Source: Algoriphagus antarcticus
GTDB lineage: Bacteria; Bacteroidota; Bacteroidia; Cytophagales; Cyclobacteriaceae
Reading direction: 5' to 3'
Assembly (NCBI RefSeq): GCF_002150685.1
Contig: NZ_MSSW01000032.1
Coordinates: 1-64,000 of the forward strand
DNA length: 64,000 nt
Shown: one piece after another, positions 15,799-24,321 of the stretch
Layout of the letters: each line of letters begins with the position of its first letter
Numbering within the stretch: position 1 is the stretch's first letter
Translations under genes and position numbers: made by a program
Notes under the pieces: generated by a model
Told to the model about the DNA's origin: nothing
The model's database searches: none
The model's input: only the letters and a program-made list of their open reading frames with translations

Positions 15799-16980
15799 AT
15801 GAAAAAATTTCAACTACTTATACTAGCATTATTGATTGTTGGTGCAACAAACTCATTTGCCCAAGAGGTCATTATAATTGAAGAAGAAGAGCCTTCTAGA
15901 TTGACATTCTCCGGATCTGTGGATGCTTACTTCCGTACGAACTTCAACGGCGCAAACAAGGGTGAGGGTTTTCAGGCTCCTGCAACATCCTTCGGAAACC
16001 TCCCTGGCTTTTCGTTAGGTATGGCTAATATTATAGCAACCTATCAAGGTGAAAAAGTTGGCGCTGTCGCTGACTTAGTTTTCGGGCCTAGAGGTGAAGA
16101 CGCAGTGTTTGGTTCTCCTTTGTATGCAGGAGGTATGGCGGGAAGTTCTCAGATTGTGAATCAGTTGTATGTTTACTGGAATGTGAATGATGTGGTGACC
16201 TTGACTATGGGTAACTTCAATACATTCTTGGGTTATGAGGTGATTTCTCCTACAGCTAACTTCAACTACTCCACTTCCTATATGTTCTCTTATGGTCCGT
16301 TTTCCCATACAGGTTTGAAGGCTGATTTTGCACTTTCTGATAAGTGGTCATTGATGGCTGCGGTAATGAATCCTACAGATATGACTGAGTTTAATCTGAT
16401 AGGGACATATACTTTAGGGGCTCAGTTGGGTTATACTTACGATGCAGGAGTAGCTTATTTGAACTTCGTCTATGGGGATCAGGATGGCAAGCTTGATATA
16501 GATGGACCTTTGGTAGCAGGTCAATCATCCTTGGGTAGTCTTTTTCAAGTTGATTTGACGGCAGGCATTGATTTATCAGAATCGATCTACTTAGGTCTGA
16601 ACACTACTTATAATACAACTTCCGCAGGTGAGCAATACAATGGGTCAAGCATTGGCGACTTGGATGGCGATGGTGCTGGATTCTATGGTTTTGCTGGATA
16701 TGTGCAAGCTACTACTTCAGAGATGTTTTCTATAGGTCTTCGTGGAGAATACTTCAGCGTATTTAATGGAGGACTTGGCGGAGTAGTAGGTCTTAATTCT
16801 GATGGAGACGGTAGCGTATTTGCAGCGACACTTTCTGGCAATTTAAGAGTTCACAAGAACTTGACACTTATCCCTGAATTGAGAATGGATGCGATGAGTG
16901 ATGATTTCTTTAAGGATAATGATTTAAATGATTCAAAAAACCTTTCTTCGTTTATGCTTGCTGCGGTTTTTGCTTTCTAA
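15799..16980 (+). CDS. Outer-membrane beta-barrel porin (Bbp2/OmpL-like)
   Basis: A 393-residue protein with a signal peptide cleaved near SFAQ (residue 22), an acidic IIIEEEE start to the mature part, and regularly alternating strands ending in a Phe (FMLAAVFAF), the mark of an outer-membrane barrel. The plan fits the putative beta-barrel porin-2 family that often follows amt in Bacteroidota. By context it probably carries ammonium or amines. Aspartate-rich turns such as GDLDGDGAG could bind calcium. Confidence 0.85.
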   Translation: MKKFQLLILALLIVGATNSFAQEVIIIEEEEPSRLTFSGSVDAYFRTNFNGANKGEGFQAPATSFGNLPGFSLGMANIIATYQGEKVGAVADLVFGPRGEDAVFGSPLYAGGMAGSSQIVNQLYVYWNVNDVVTLTMGNFNTFLGYEVISPTANFNYSTSYMFSYGPFSHTGLKADFALSDKWSLMAAVMNPTDMTEFNLIGTYTLGAQLGYTYDAGVAYLNFVYGDQDGKLDIDGPLVAGQSSLGSLFQVDLTAGIDLSESIYLGLNTTYNTTSAGEQYNGSSIGDLDGDGAGFYGFAGYVQATTSEMFSIGLRGEYFSVFNGGLGGVVGLNSDGDGSVFAATLSGNLRVHKNLTLIPELRMDAMSDDFFKDNDLNDSKNLSSFMLAAVFAF

Positions 16981-17008
16981 AAACATAAACAGGGTCTAGT
17001 GTTAATCT

Positions 17009-17045
17009 AAAAGCCGGGATGAATTTCATCCCGGCTTTTATTTTT
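17009..17045 (+). terminator. Terminator of the amt-porin region
   Basis: A 14-bp stem (17009-17022 with 17026-17039) and T run, 28 bases after the porin stop. It is a very strong hairpin. Confidence 0.9.
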
Positions 17046-17274
17046 GACATATTCTAGAGGAAAACCTGGTTACTTTCAGACCTTATTTAGCTGATAATTA
17101 TGTTGAATATTAGATAATAAGTTTATTTTAAAACGATATAAAAAATGTTTATTGAATATTTTAAAAATATAATTTTATCATTTGTCAAAAAGCAGTTATT
17201 AAATATTGATTTTGTGTAACCTTTTTGCTCCACATTAGTATAGTTTAGTAAGAGCAATCTAAATTATACAAGCT

Positions 17275-17562
17275 ATGAAAAGATCGGTATTAGTAATCAC
17301 ACTTATGATGATATCGGCAGCGGGATTTTCACAATCCACCTTGAAAGGGCCGAAAGCCAAAAATGCATCTGCAGCAGAACTTGCAGCAAATGCTTCACCA
17401 TTAAAATTTTACTCAGTTCCTCTAGATGTTAAGGGGCCAGAGGCAAAAAACCTCAGTGTCTGGGAAAGACCTGAAACTAGAACAAAAATAGTTTTCGTTA
17501 GAAGAGATTTGGATTTGCTTAAAGGTCCTAAAGCGAAAAACAAAAAAGTTTGGGAGGATTAA
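17275..17562 (+). CDS. Small secreted protein with three KGPxAKN repeats
   Basis: A 95-residue protein with a signal peptide cut after GFSQ (about residue 20). The mature 75 residues carry KGPKAKN at 24-30, KGPEAKN at 53-59 and KGPKAKN at 83-89, spaced 29 and 30 residues apart; the second and third are followed by LSVWE and KKVWE. I recognise no family. The mature protein is basic and has no cysteine or membrane segment. It stands alone, with a terminator upstream and one downstream. It could be a peptide precursor or a small repeat-binding envelope protein; both are guesses. Confidence 0.8.
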   Translation: MKRSVLVITLMMISAAGFSQSTLKGPKAKNASAAELAANASPLKFYSVPLDVKGPEAKNLSVWERPETRTKIVFVRRDLDLLKGPKAKNKKVWED

Positions 17563-17589
17563 AATTGATTCCTGATAGATATAAATGCA

Positions 17590-17615
17590 AAAAGCCCGGA
17601 ATATTCCGGGCTTTT
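17590..17615. terminator. Bidirectional terminator between convergent genes
   Basis: A perfect 26-base palindrome with a GC-rich centre flanked by A and T runs, between the KGPxAKN gene and the GroES-like gene. It can serve both strands. Confidence 0.9.
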
Positions 17616-17619
17616 GCGT

Positions 17620-17994
17620 TTATAGATCTTGCTCTCTTTCTAACATTAATATTGCGGCTTGAGAAACGATAAAGTATTTTTCACCCTCATAAACAACTTC
17701 ATGTGCTCCTGAAAGTAGGAAGATAGCTAAGTCGCCTTCTTTAGCTTGTAGGGGAACATATTTCACTTTTTCTTCATTATCCATCCATGGTTCGGGATCA
17801 TCCGTAGCTACAGGTATTGGATATCCTGGGCCAGCTTTGATGATGTAGCCTTGCTGTACCTTTTCTTTTTCCTGAACTCCCGGTGGTAAGTATAATCCTG
17901 AACCTGTCTTTCCATTTGGTTTTTTCAAGCGGATTAAAACTCGGTCACCCACCACTATGAGTTTCTTTAGTTTATTGTCAGATGTTAATTGCAT
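17620..17994 (-). CDS. GroES-like (Cpn10 family) protein
   Basis: A 124-residue protein with the Cpn10 fold signature: VVGDRVLIRLKKPNGKTGSG, LYLPPGVQEKEKVQQG and a C-terminal VSQAAILML. It is longer than GroES (about 95) because of an insertion near residues 60-80 (PVATDDPEPWMDNEEKV). No groEL is next to it. It is the divergent GroES-like protein common in Bacteroidota; whether it caps GroEL is not known from the sequence. It lies downstream of dnaK on the same strand, separated by a terminator. Confidence 0.87.
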   Translation of the reverse strand: MQLTSDNKLKKLIVVGDRVLIRLKKPNGKTGSGLYLPPGVQEKEKVQQGYIIKAGPGYPIPVATDDPEPWMDNEEKVKYVPLQAKEGDLAIFLLSGAHEVVYEGEKYFIVSQAAILMLEREQDL

Positions 17995-18070
17995 GGCTAT
18001 AGATTTCTAAACTTAAGATGTAAAAGCCAAGAGGCTTGATTTTAAAATCGTAATACTTGGCTTTGTAACT

Positions 18071-18105
18071 AAAAAGGCACCTGCTTTTACACAGATGCCA
18101 TTTTT
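18071..18105 (-). terminator. Terminator of dnaK
   Basis: On the minus strand an interrupted stem (TGGCA-CTG with CAG-TGCC) is followed by five T residues, about 25 bases past the dnaK stop. Confidence 0.65.
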
Positions 18106-18128
18106 ATTTGGTTTAGCTTAGGTAGCTA

Positions 18129-20054
18129 TTATTTTTTCTCTTCTTCGCTTACTTCTTCATAATCGACGTCAGATACTCCATCGCCTGCATCAGATGAACT
18201 AGCACCAGCATTTGGATCAGCTCCAGATGCTCCTGCGCCTTCAGCTCCTGCAGCATTGTACATTTCTGTAGAAGCAGCTTCCCAAGCTTTGTTCAATCCT
18301 TCCATTGCAGAATCAATTCCCTCGATATTTTGAGCTTGATGTGCTGCTTTAAGAGTTTCCAGTGCTCCGGAGATTGTAGTTTTATTTCCTTCGGAAAGCT
18401 TGTCTCCGTATTCTTTCAACTGCTTTTCAGTTTGAAATACTAAGCTATCAGCTTGGTTCAACTTGTCAATTTTCTCTTTCTCAGCTTTATCAGTAACTGC
18501 ATTTGCTTCAGCTTCAGACTTCATTCTGTCAATTTCTTCCTGAGAAAGTCCTGAAGATGCTTCGATCTTGATCTTCTGCTCTTTACCAGTTCCTTTATCT
18601 TTTGCTGATACATTTAATATACCGTTAGCATCGATATCGAAAGTCACTTCGATCTGAGGAACACCTCTTTGTGCTGGTGGAATATCAGAAAGTTGGAATC
18701 TACCAATACTTCTGTTATCCTTAGCCATTGGTCTTTCACCTTGCAATACGTGAATATCCACAGCTGGCTGATTATCCGCAGCAGTCGAGAATGTCTCAGA
18801 CTTCTTGGTAGGGATAGTAGTGTTAGACTCGATCAATTTGGTCAATACTCCACCCATAGTTTCAATACCTAGAGAAAGTGGAGTCACATCCAAAAGAAGA
18901 ACGTCTTTCACTTCACCTGTCAATACTCCACCTTGAATCGCTGCTCCGATAGCAACTACCTCATCTGGGTTTACACCTTTAGAAGGCTTTTTGCCAAAGA
19001 ACTTTTCAACTTCTTCTTGGATTTTAGGGATTCTAGTAGAACCGCCTACCAAGATTACTTCGTCAATATCAGATGGACTCAGACCTGCATCAGCCAAAGC
19101 TTTCTTACAAGGCTCCATAGATCTTCTTACTAGATCTTCGGAAAGTTGTTCGAATTTCGCACGGCTCAAAGTTCTCACCAAGTGCTTAGGACCTGTTTGA
19201 GTTGCAGTGATATATGGCAAGTTGATTTCAGTAGAGGCAGAGCTGGAAAGCTCTATTTTAGCTTTTTCAGATGCTTCTTTCAATCTCTGAAGTGCCATTG
19301 GATCTTGTCTAAGATCTATTTGCTCCTCAGATTTGAACTCTTCAGCTAGCCAGTTCATGATCACCTGATCAAAGTCATCACCACCTAAGTGCACATCACC
19401 ATTGGTTGATTTTACTTCGAATACTCCATCGCCTAGCTCCAATATTGATATATCGAATGTACCACCGCCAAGGTCATATACAGCGATCTTCATGTCCTGA
19501 TGCTTCTTGTCCATTCCGTATGCCAAAGCCGCAGCCGTTGGCTCGTTAATGATACGCTTAACGTCTAGACCAGCGATCTGTCCAGCTTCTTTAGTTGCTT
19601 GACGCTCGGAATCATTGAAGTATGCAGGAACTGTTATAACTGCTTCAGTCACTGTTTGTCCCAAAAAATCCTCAGCAGTGCTCTTCATTTTCTGAAGGAT
19701 CATCGCAGAAAGCTCCTGTGGTGTATAAGAACGGTCACCGATTTTTACAACGACAGTATCGTTAGCCCCTTTTTCAACTTTATATGTAGCATGCTTTTTC
19801 TCCTCAGAAATTTCAGAGAATCTTTTGCCCATAAATCTTTTAACTGAAGAAATGGTGTTGGTTGGGTTAGTAATAGCCTGACGCTTGGCAGGATCACCTA
19901 CTTTGCGCTCACCGTTTCCATTGTCAAGGAAAGCCACAATAGAAGGTGTGGTTCTTCTTCCCTCACTGTTTTGAATGACTACAGGCTCGTTACCTTCCAT
20001 CACTGCTACGCAGGAGTTGGTTGTTCCTAAGTCAATGCCTATGATTTTTCCCAT
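18129..20054 (-). CDS. dnaK: Molecular chaperone DnaK (Hsp70)
   Basis: A 641-residue Hsp70. It has [13 protein letters not shown] at the N terminus, the ATPase motifs [14 protein letters not shown] and [13 protein letters not shown], the linker [15 protein letters not shown], the substrate domain and a helical lid, ending in an acidic EEVSEEEKK tail after a Gly/Ala-rich stretch. It refolds proteins with DnaJ and GrpE, neither of which is beside it. A TGnCA-N3-TGnCA element about 85 bases upstream may be a heat-shock operator. Confidence 0.98.
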   Translation of the reverse strand: MGKIIGIDLGTTNSCVAVMEGNEPVVIQNSEGRRTTPSIVAFLDNGNGERKVGDPAKRQAITNPTNTISSVKRFMGKRFSEISEEKKHATYKVEKGANDTVVVKIGDRSYTPQELSAMILQKMKSTAEDFLGQTVTEAVITVPAYFNDSERQATKEAGQIAGLDVKRIINEPTAAALAYGMDKKHQDMKIAVYDLGGGTFDISILELGDGVFEVKSTNGDVHLGGDDFDQVIMNWLAEEFKSEEQIDLRQDPMALQRLKEASEKAKIELSSSASTEINLPYITATQTGPKHLVRTLSRAKFEQLSEDLVRRSMEPCKKALADAGLSPSDIDEVILVGGSTRIPKIQEEVEKFFGKKPSKGVNPDEVVAIGAAIQGGVLTGEVKDVLLLDVTPLSLGIETMGGVLTKLIESNTTIPTKKSETFSTAADNQPAVDIHVLQGERPMAKDNRSIGRFQLSDIPPAQRGVPQIEVTFDIDANGILNVSAKDKGTGKEQKIKIEASSGLSQEEIDRMKSEAEANAVTDKAEKEKIDKLNQADSLVFQTEKQLKEYGDKLSEGNKTTISGALETLKAAHQAQNIEGIDSAMEGLNKAWEAASTEMYNAAGAEGAGASGADPNAGASSSDAGDGVSDVDYEEVSEEEKK

Positions 20055-20495
20055 GAGTATATGTTTTTAAGTTATTTTCAAATTGATTCTACTCCCTTTC
20101 TTCAATGGATGTGCCATGTGAGAATTCGCATCATTTTGTGTCACATTGGCAGAAAGGTTGACATAGATTTGACGAAAAAGCCACTGATTTGTCATTTATC
20201 TGTTTAAGTGAAATCTCCAAACTGACAGTTTTATTGGAAAAATCACTTGGTGATTGCAACCAATTGACCCGCACTTGCATCTACTCGGTAGAATGAAACT
20301 ATTTTTTAGGGAAAATATGAACGAACGATGCCGATGGTGCCTAGTGATTTTGCTGGGAGTAGCAATACTTACTGTCAATAGAGAATTGGAAATTGTGCCT
20401 TCGACGTGGGCTTACCTGAAAGGACTTATTTCTGTTGTTAGAAATTTTTTCGGCTGAAGCAGTGATTTCTAAGTGCGGAGACTTATTTTTAAGTC
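20055..20495. other. Divergent spacer between dnaK and the MOSC gene
   Basis: This 441-base region holds the dnaK leader and the TGnCA pair at 20139-20151. A reading frame at 20254-20457 with one hydrophobic segment (from an internal ATG, MKLFFRENMNERCRW) is present on the + strand but has no family match I know and is probably chance. Confidence 0.45.
20139..20151 (-). promoter_or_regulatory. Candidate regulatory site upstream of dnaK
   Basis: TGTCACATTGGCA is two TGnCA units separated by three bases, 85 bases before the dnaK ATG. It could be a regulator site for heat-shock control. The assignment is inference from position and repeat structure. Confidence 0.35.
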
Positions 20496-21302
20496 ATGCC
20501 AGATTCCCTAATTATCCAAGACTTATACATCTATCCTATTAAATCTCTTGCGGGAATTCGCATGTCTGAAGCTAAGGTGGAAGAAAGAGGATTTGAACTG
20601 GATCGACGTTGGATGCTGATTGATGATTCTGGTCAGTTTATCTCGCAGCGGAAGTTTCCGCAAATGGCGATGCTGCAGGTGGAAATCGGCGCTGATTCAC
20701 TTTCGGTTTACCATATTTCCAAACCTGGTGAATTGATTCGTATTCCATTTACGGCGGTAGGAGAAGAAATCTCTTCCGTAACAGTTTGGGATGACGAGAT
20801 GCCTGCACGTTTAGTCAATGCAGAAATTGATGCTTGGTTTAGTGACGTACTGAAGATGAAGGTGCGTCTGGTGAAAATGCCTGATACAACTGAACGCAAA
20901 GTAGATCCAAAGTACGCTGTAAATGAGGAGTCAGTAAGTTTTGCAGATGGAATGCCGTACTTACTCATAGGTCAGAAGTCCCTGATAGATCTTAATTCTC
21001 GTTTGGAATCTCCTTTACCGATGAATCGCTTTCGCCCAAATATTGTCTTTTCAGGTGGCGATCCTTTTGCTGAGGATTCGTGGAAAAGAATACAAATAGG
21101 TGAAGTAGGTTTTCAGGTAATAAAACCATGCGCACGCTGTGTGATGACAACTGTGGATCAGGATTCTGGCACCAAAGGAACTGAACCTCTGATAACATTG
21201 GCCACCTATAGAAAGGTGGGAAACAAAATACTGTTTGGCCAAAATATGGTAGCGTTGTCCAGCGGAGTCATTAAAGTCGGAGACGAGCTAAAGTTAATAT
21301 AG
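20496..21302 (+). CDS. MOSC domain protein
   Basis: A 268-residue protein with an N-terminal MOSC beta-barrel domain (IYPIKSLAGIRMSEAKVEERGFELDRRWM, about 9-38 in two parts) and a C-terminal MOSC domain with the conserved cysteine in KPCARCVMTTVD and FGQNMVAL near the end. This is the YcbX/mARC-type arrangement: molybdenum-cofactor enzymes that reduce N-hydroxylated compounds. No ferredoxin domain is fused, so an electron donor must be separate. It stands alone. Confidence 0.88.
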   Translation: MPDSLIIQDLYIYPIKSLAGIRMSEAKVEERGFELDRRWMLIDDSGQFISQRKFPQMAMLQVEIGADSLSVYHISKPGELIRIPFTAVGEEISSVTVWDDEMPARLVNAEIDAWFSDVLKMKVRLVKMPDTTERKVDPKYAVNEESVSFADGMPYLLIGQKSLIDLNSRLESPLPMNRFRPNIVFSGGDPFAEDSWKRIQIGEVGFQVIKPCARCVMTTVDQDSGTKGTEPLITLATYRKVGNKILFGQNMVALSSGVIKVGDELKLI

Positions 21303-21359
21303 CTTCATAAAAGCATTCATTAATGAAGATATCTCATAAGTGGTGAAATAATAAGCGAA

Positions 21360-21383
21360 GTCATGCTTCTGGAGAAGCAGGAC
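21360..21383 (-). repeat. Palindromic intergenic repeat, family B
   Basis: A 24-base near-perfect palindrome shares the core of copies at 49004-49027 (perfect 11-bp arms) and 49221-49246 (degenerate). Here it sits between the convergent MOSC and hemE genes. Confidence 0.7.
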
Positions 21384-21434
21384 AACTTCGCTGCCTCCGC
21401 GTGATCCTCTTCGTTTTCTCTGAGGCTAAAACAC

Positions 21435-22457
21435 CTACTTAAAATCTTTTACAGTCTGGATAAATACTTTCACCATTTCTGGATTAATGTCTGGATATAC
21501 GCCATGCCCAAGGTTGGCTATATGCCTAGTTCCTCGGAATTGCTCCATCATTTCGATGGTTGCTTCACGCACTTGATCGGCGGTGCCGTAAAGCGCCGCT
21601 GGATCTAGATTCCCTTGCAATGTTTTATTGTCCCCAATCAGCTTTCTTGACTCGGCGATTCCCATGTTCCAGTCCAAGCCTATCGTTTCACAATTCAATT
21701 TGCCCATTTCTTCTCTGGCAAAGAATGCTCCTTTGGCAAAAACAGTTTTTGGCACAGTAGTAATCGCATCACAGATCTGAGCGATATATGGCAGGGAAAA
21801 TTCAGCATATTGCTTTGGCCCCAAAATCCCCGCCCAACTGTCAAATAGCTGCACTACTTGTGCGCCCGCTTCGATCTGAGCTTTTAGATAATTGACAGTG
21901 CTGTCAGTGATCATCTGGAGAAGCTTATGAGAAAATGAGGGTTGGGTGTAAAGCATCTCTCTGGCCGCTGAGAATGTTTTGCTTCCATGACCTTCTACCA
22001 TATAAGAGAAAATAGTCCATGGCGCACCTGCAAAACCAATCAAAGGCACTCGTCCATTAAGCGCCTTCTTAGTGATTTGAATAGCATCCGTCACATAGCG
22101 AAGTTCTGAGCCATCAGAGATATGTAGCTTTTTCAAAGCAGCTTCTGATCTGACAGTGTTGGGAAATAGGGGGCCTCTTTTTTCTACCATTTCATAGGGC
22201 AGTCCCATCGCTTCGGGGATCACCAAAATGTCTGAAAAAATAATTGCTGCATCCACGCCCAGCAAATCAACAGGCTGAATAGTCACTTCTGCAGCAAGTT
22301 CTGGAGTTTGAGCAAGTTCAATGAACCCACTAACGCTATCCCGCACTTTTCGATATTCAGGCAGAATTCTGCCCGCTTGGCGCATCAGCCAAACTGGAGT
22401 TCGTTCTGTAGGTTCGCCTTTCGCGGCTCGAAGTAAGAGGTCGTTTTTAAAATGCAT
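21435..22457 (-). CDS. hemE: Uroporphyrinogen decarboxylase
   Basis: A 340-residue enzyme that decarboxylates uroporphyrinogen III to coproporphyrinogen III. It shows the signature [18 protein letters not shown] at about 20-37, GFAGAPWTI and LGHGVYPDI near the C terminus. A perfect TATCTTTG box ends 4 bases before the ATG, implying a leaderless transcript. It stands alone on the minus strand. Confidence 0.97.
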   Translation of the reverse strand: MHFKNDLLLRAAKGEPTERTPVWLMRQAGRILPEYRKVRDSVSGFIELAQTPELAAEVTIQPVDLLGVDAAIIFSDILVIPEAMGLPYEMVEKRGPLFPNTVRSEAALKKLHISDGSELRYVTDAIQITKKALNGRVPLIGFAGAPWTIFSYMVEGHGSKTFSAAREMLYTQPSFSHKLLQMITDSTVNYLKAQIEAGAQVVQLFDSWAGILGPKQYAEFSLPYIAQICDAITTVPKTVFAKGAFFAREEMGKLNCETIGLDWNMGIAESRKLIGDNKTLQGNLDPAALYGTADQVREATIEMMEQFRGTRHIANLGHGVYPDINPEMVKVFIQTVKDFK

Positions 22458-22461
22458 GGGG

Positions 22462-22469
22462 CAAAGATA
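22462..22469 (-). promoter_or_regulatory. -7 box abutting the hemE start
   Basis: TATCTTTG on the minus strand matches TAnnTTTG exactly, with four bases before the ATG, so transcription would begin at or next to the start codon. No clear -33 TTG is seen. Confidence 0.5.
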
Positions 22470-22506
22470 AGCGCCAAATTAATTTTGGCAGGTATAATAA
22501 CCACAT

Positions 22507-22540
22507 AAAAAAACTGGACCTATGTAATACATCGATCCAG
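22507..22540 (-). terminator. Terminator after the collagen-like lipoprotein gene
   Basis: On the minus strand a stem with outer CTGGA/TCCAG and inner ATGTA/TACAT arms is followed by seven T residues. Confidence 0.65.
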
Positions 22541-22572
22541 CTTGTGGTAATCAGTTGGCTTAGTCTTATGTT

Positions 22573-23103
22573 TTATTTATTAGATTCTATTCTTACGAAG
22601 TCATCTTCAGATATGTTTAGAAGTTTCATAGTTGCTTCATAATCTGTGTAATCTACTCGGGCTCCAATTAGATCCGAAGGAACTACCACTGCTCTAAATA
22701 CCAGATCAGTAGTATAATAGGGGTCTAACTGTGAGAAGTCTATCGGGGAATTATCTAAAAAGATGCTGAAGTCATTTATTGTATAATCAAAGTTATAAAC
22801 TAGGATTCCTTCTTCTAAATAGAAAGTCTGTGGTACTAGTCTCCATGCAAATGTTCCTTGAGAGACTGGAGACTCTTCTAGCATGTAGACCAGAAATGCA
22901 TCTCCATCCACCAACGGCTCTGTAAAGTCAAAAACCTCAGAGTAGTCATTGGCACTTGTGAAGTTGACGTCGACCTCGAATGTGGTACCTACGATATTTA
23001 TCCCAGGTTCACCGGGAATTCCCTGAAGCCCTTCAGGTCCTTCACATGCTTGAAATATTACCAGACCAAAAAGAGCCAAAATTAATTTATTGATATTTTT
23101 CAT
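22573..23103 (-). CDS. Lipoprotein with a short collagen-like segment
   Basis: A 176-residue lipoprotein. The signal ends in the lipobox IFQAC (Cys20), followed at once by a Gly-x-y stretch EGPEGLQGIPGEPG and then a beta-rich, acidic domain of about 130 residues. Many Bacteroidota lipoproteins have this short collagen-like spacer after the lipid anchor. The function is unknown; surface exposure is likely. The gene stands alone behind its own terminator. Confidence 0.75.
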   Translation of the reverse strand: MKNINKLILALFGLVIFQACEGPEGLQGIPGEPGINIVGTTFEVDVNFTSANDYSEVFDFTEPLVDGDAFLVYMLEESPVSQGTFAWRLVPQTFYLEEGILVYNFDYTINDFSIFLDNSPIDFSQLDPYYTTDLVFRAVVVPSDLIGARVDYTDYEATMKLLNISEDDFVRIESNK

Positions 23104-23183
23104 AGGAGTAGTTTGTTAAGTTAAGTAAGATTCTTCCACGAATTGTGCCATTAAATGGTTGGTTAAAAATCCTTAACAACTTT

Positions 23184-23699
23184 TTACTTGATAGGAGCGA
23201 TCACCTGAACTTCGTTTTCAGAGATGATTTTGTCGATGTAAACGCCACTAAGCTCCAGGTTATTTTCCTGGGCATATTCTGCCAGCTTTTCCTGCACGGT
23301 ATCCGGACCAGGCATTACCCATTTGTTACTTTTGATTTTGGCAAGCAAGTAGCTGTCATATTCAAAAGAGCGAAACTCTAGATCAGCAATTGGAAGGGTT
23401 TGATTGATTCCTACAAAAACGATCATGGTGTCAAGTTTTCCAGCTGGCTCCACCTCATAGATTGTATGCAGTTGGCTTCCAGGATGTAGCCCTTTTTGAG
23501 TCTCCATCTTTATGAAAATTTGGCCTAATTCTTCATTTCCAGGCGTTCCTCTGTAGGTTATTCCCGCAAGATTATCTGGTTTTTTTTGCACAAGTTGAAT
23601 AGCTATGGGTGCATTTCCGCCTAATTTCTTGAAGCCCCAATAGCTCCCAATAGCCAGGATTAATAGCATTGCGAGGGCTAAAATGAATCTCTTTTTCAT
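23184..23699 (-). CDS. Membrane-anchored protein, possibly GyrI-like effector-binding fold
   Basis: A 171-residue protein with one N-terminal membrane helix (about 5-22) and a soluble domain of alternating strands and a helix ending YIDKIISENEVQVIAPIK. The final strand-helix-strand resembles the AraC effector-binding/GyrI fold, which is a tentative reading. It lies 2 bases after the stop of an outer-membrane barrel gene, so the two are probably one operon. The role is unknown. Confidence 0.65.
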   Translation of the reverse strand: MKKRFILALAMLLILAIGSYWGFKKLGGNAPIAIQLVQKKPDNLAGITYRGTPGNEELGQIFIKMETQKGLHPGSQLHTIYEVEPAGKLDTMIVFVGINQTLPIADLEFRSFEYDSYLLAKIKSNKWVMPGPDTVQEKLAEYAQENNLELSGVYIDKIISENEVQVIAPIK

Positions 23700-23701
23700 C
23701 C

Positions 23702-24283
23702 TTAGAAAATGTATCGGACACCAATACCGCCTTGGCCTTTGATATGACCGATGCGATCTATTAATTCTAAGAAAAAGCCAGCTTCAGCGAAAACTGAGAT
23801 AGGTACATCATCAAAATAGTATTCAGCTCCGATAAATACCTCGGGCCCAAAATCTACGTTGGTTCGATTGTCATTTCTTAGAAGTGCGGAATTTTGTTCA
23901 TCTCTGTAAGCGTAGGTGACTTTGGTCGTTCTCAGTTGAATACCTACACCGCCATAGGCAAGTAGATATCCGTCTGTGATCCCAAATACGTCTGTGATAT
24001 CCTCATGATAGGCAGAGCGCACATTGAAGGAAATGCCTTTTTGGGCAAGGTGAGAAATATAGAATGCATTGGATTCTGGCAGGTTGCTTTCGAAATCTTT
24101 CTGGTAATAGCTCCCACCGTTTATTCCTGCTACGCCGATCATCCCTTCGATGGAAATGTACTCGCTCAGGAAGTCCTTATAAGTAATAGAAAGGGGTTCT
24201 CCAAGCCGGATTCCAACTCCTCTTTCTTGTGCAAAACTAATAAATGGTAATAATACCAACAGGATAATCAATCTGTATTTCAC
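23702..24283 (-). CDS. Outer-membrane beta-barrel protein
   Basis: A 193-residue protein. I chose the GTG at 24283, which gives a clean signal peptide KYRLIILLVLLPFISFAQE; an upstream TTG at 24313 is less likely. The mature part alternates short strands and turns and ends GGIGVRYIF with a terminal Phe, as in eight-strand outer-membrane barrels. It lies between an ABC exporter and a membrane-anchored protein, all on the minus strand. No specific role can be given. Confidence 0.7.
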   Translation of the reverse strand: MKYRLIILLVLLPFISFAQERGVGIRLGEPLSITYKDFLSEYISIEGMIGVAGINGGSYYQKDFESNLPESNAFYISHLAQKGISFNVRSAYHEDITDVFGITDGYLLAYGGVGIQLRTTKVTYAYRDEQNSALLRNDNRTNVDFGPEVFIGAEYYFDDVPISVFAEAGFFLELIDRIGHIKGQGGIGVRYIF

Positions 24284-24321
24284 TTGAGATATGGTTTTTG
24301 TAATTAAAATCAAAAATCAGG

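Noticed and set aside
20254-20457. A 67-codon + strand frame upstream of the MOSC gene with one hydrophobic segment
   Set aside because: No family is recognised and there is no promoter or coding-style support; left as a spacer.
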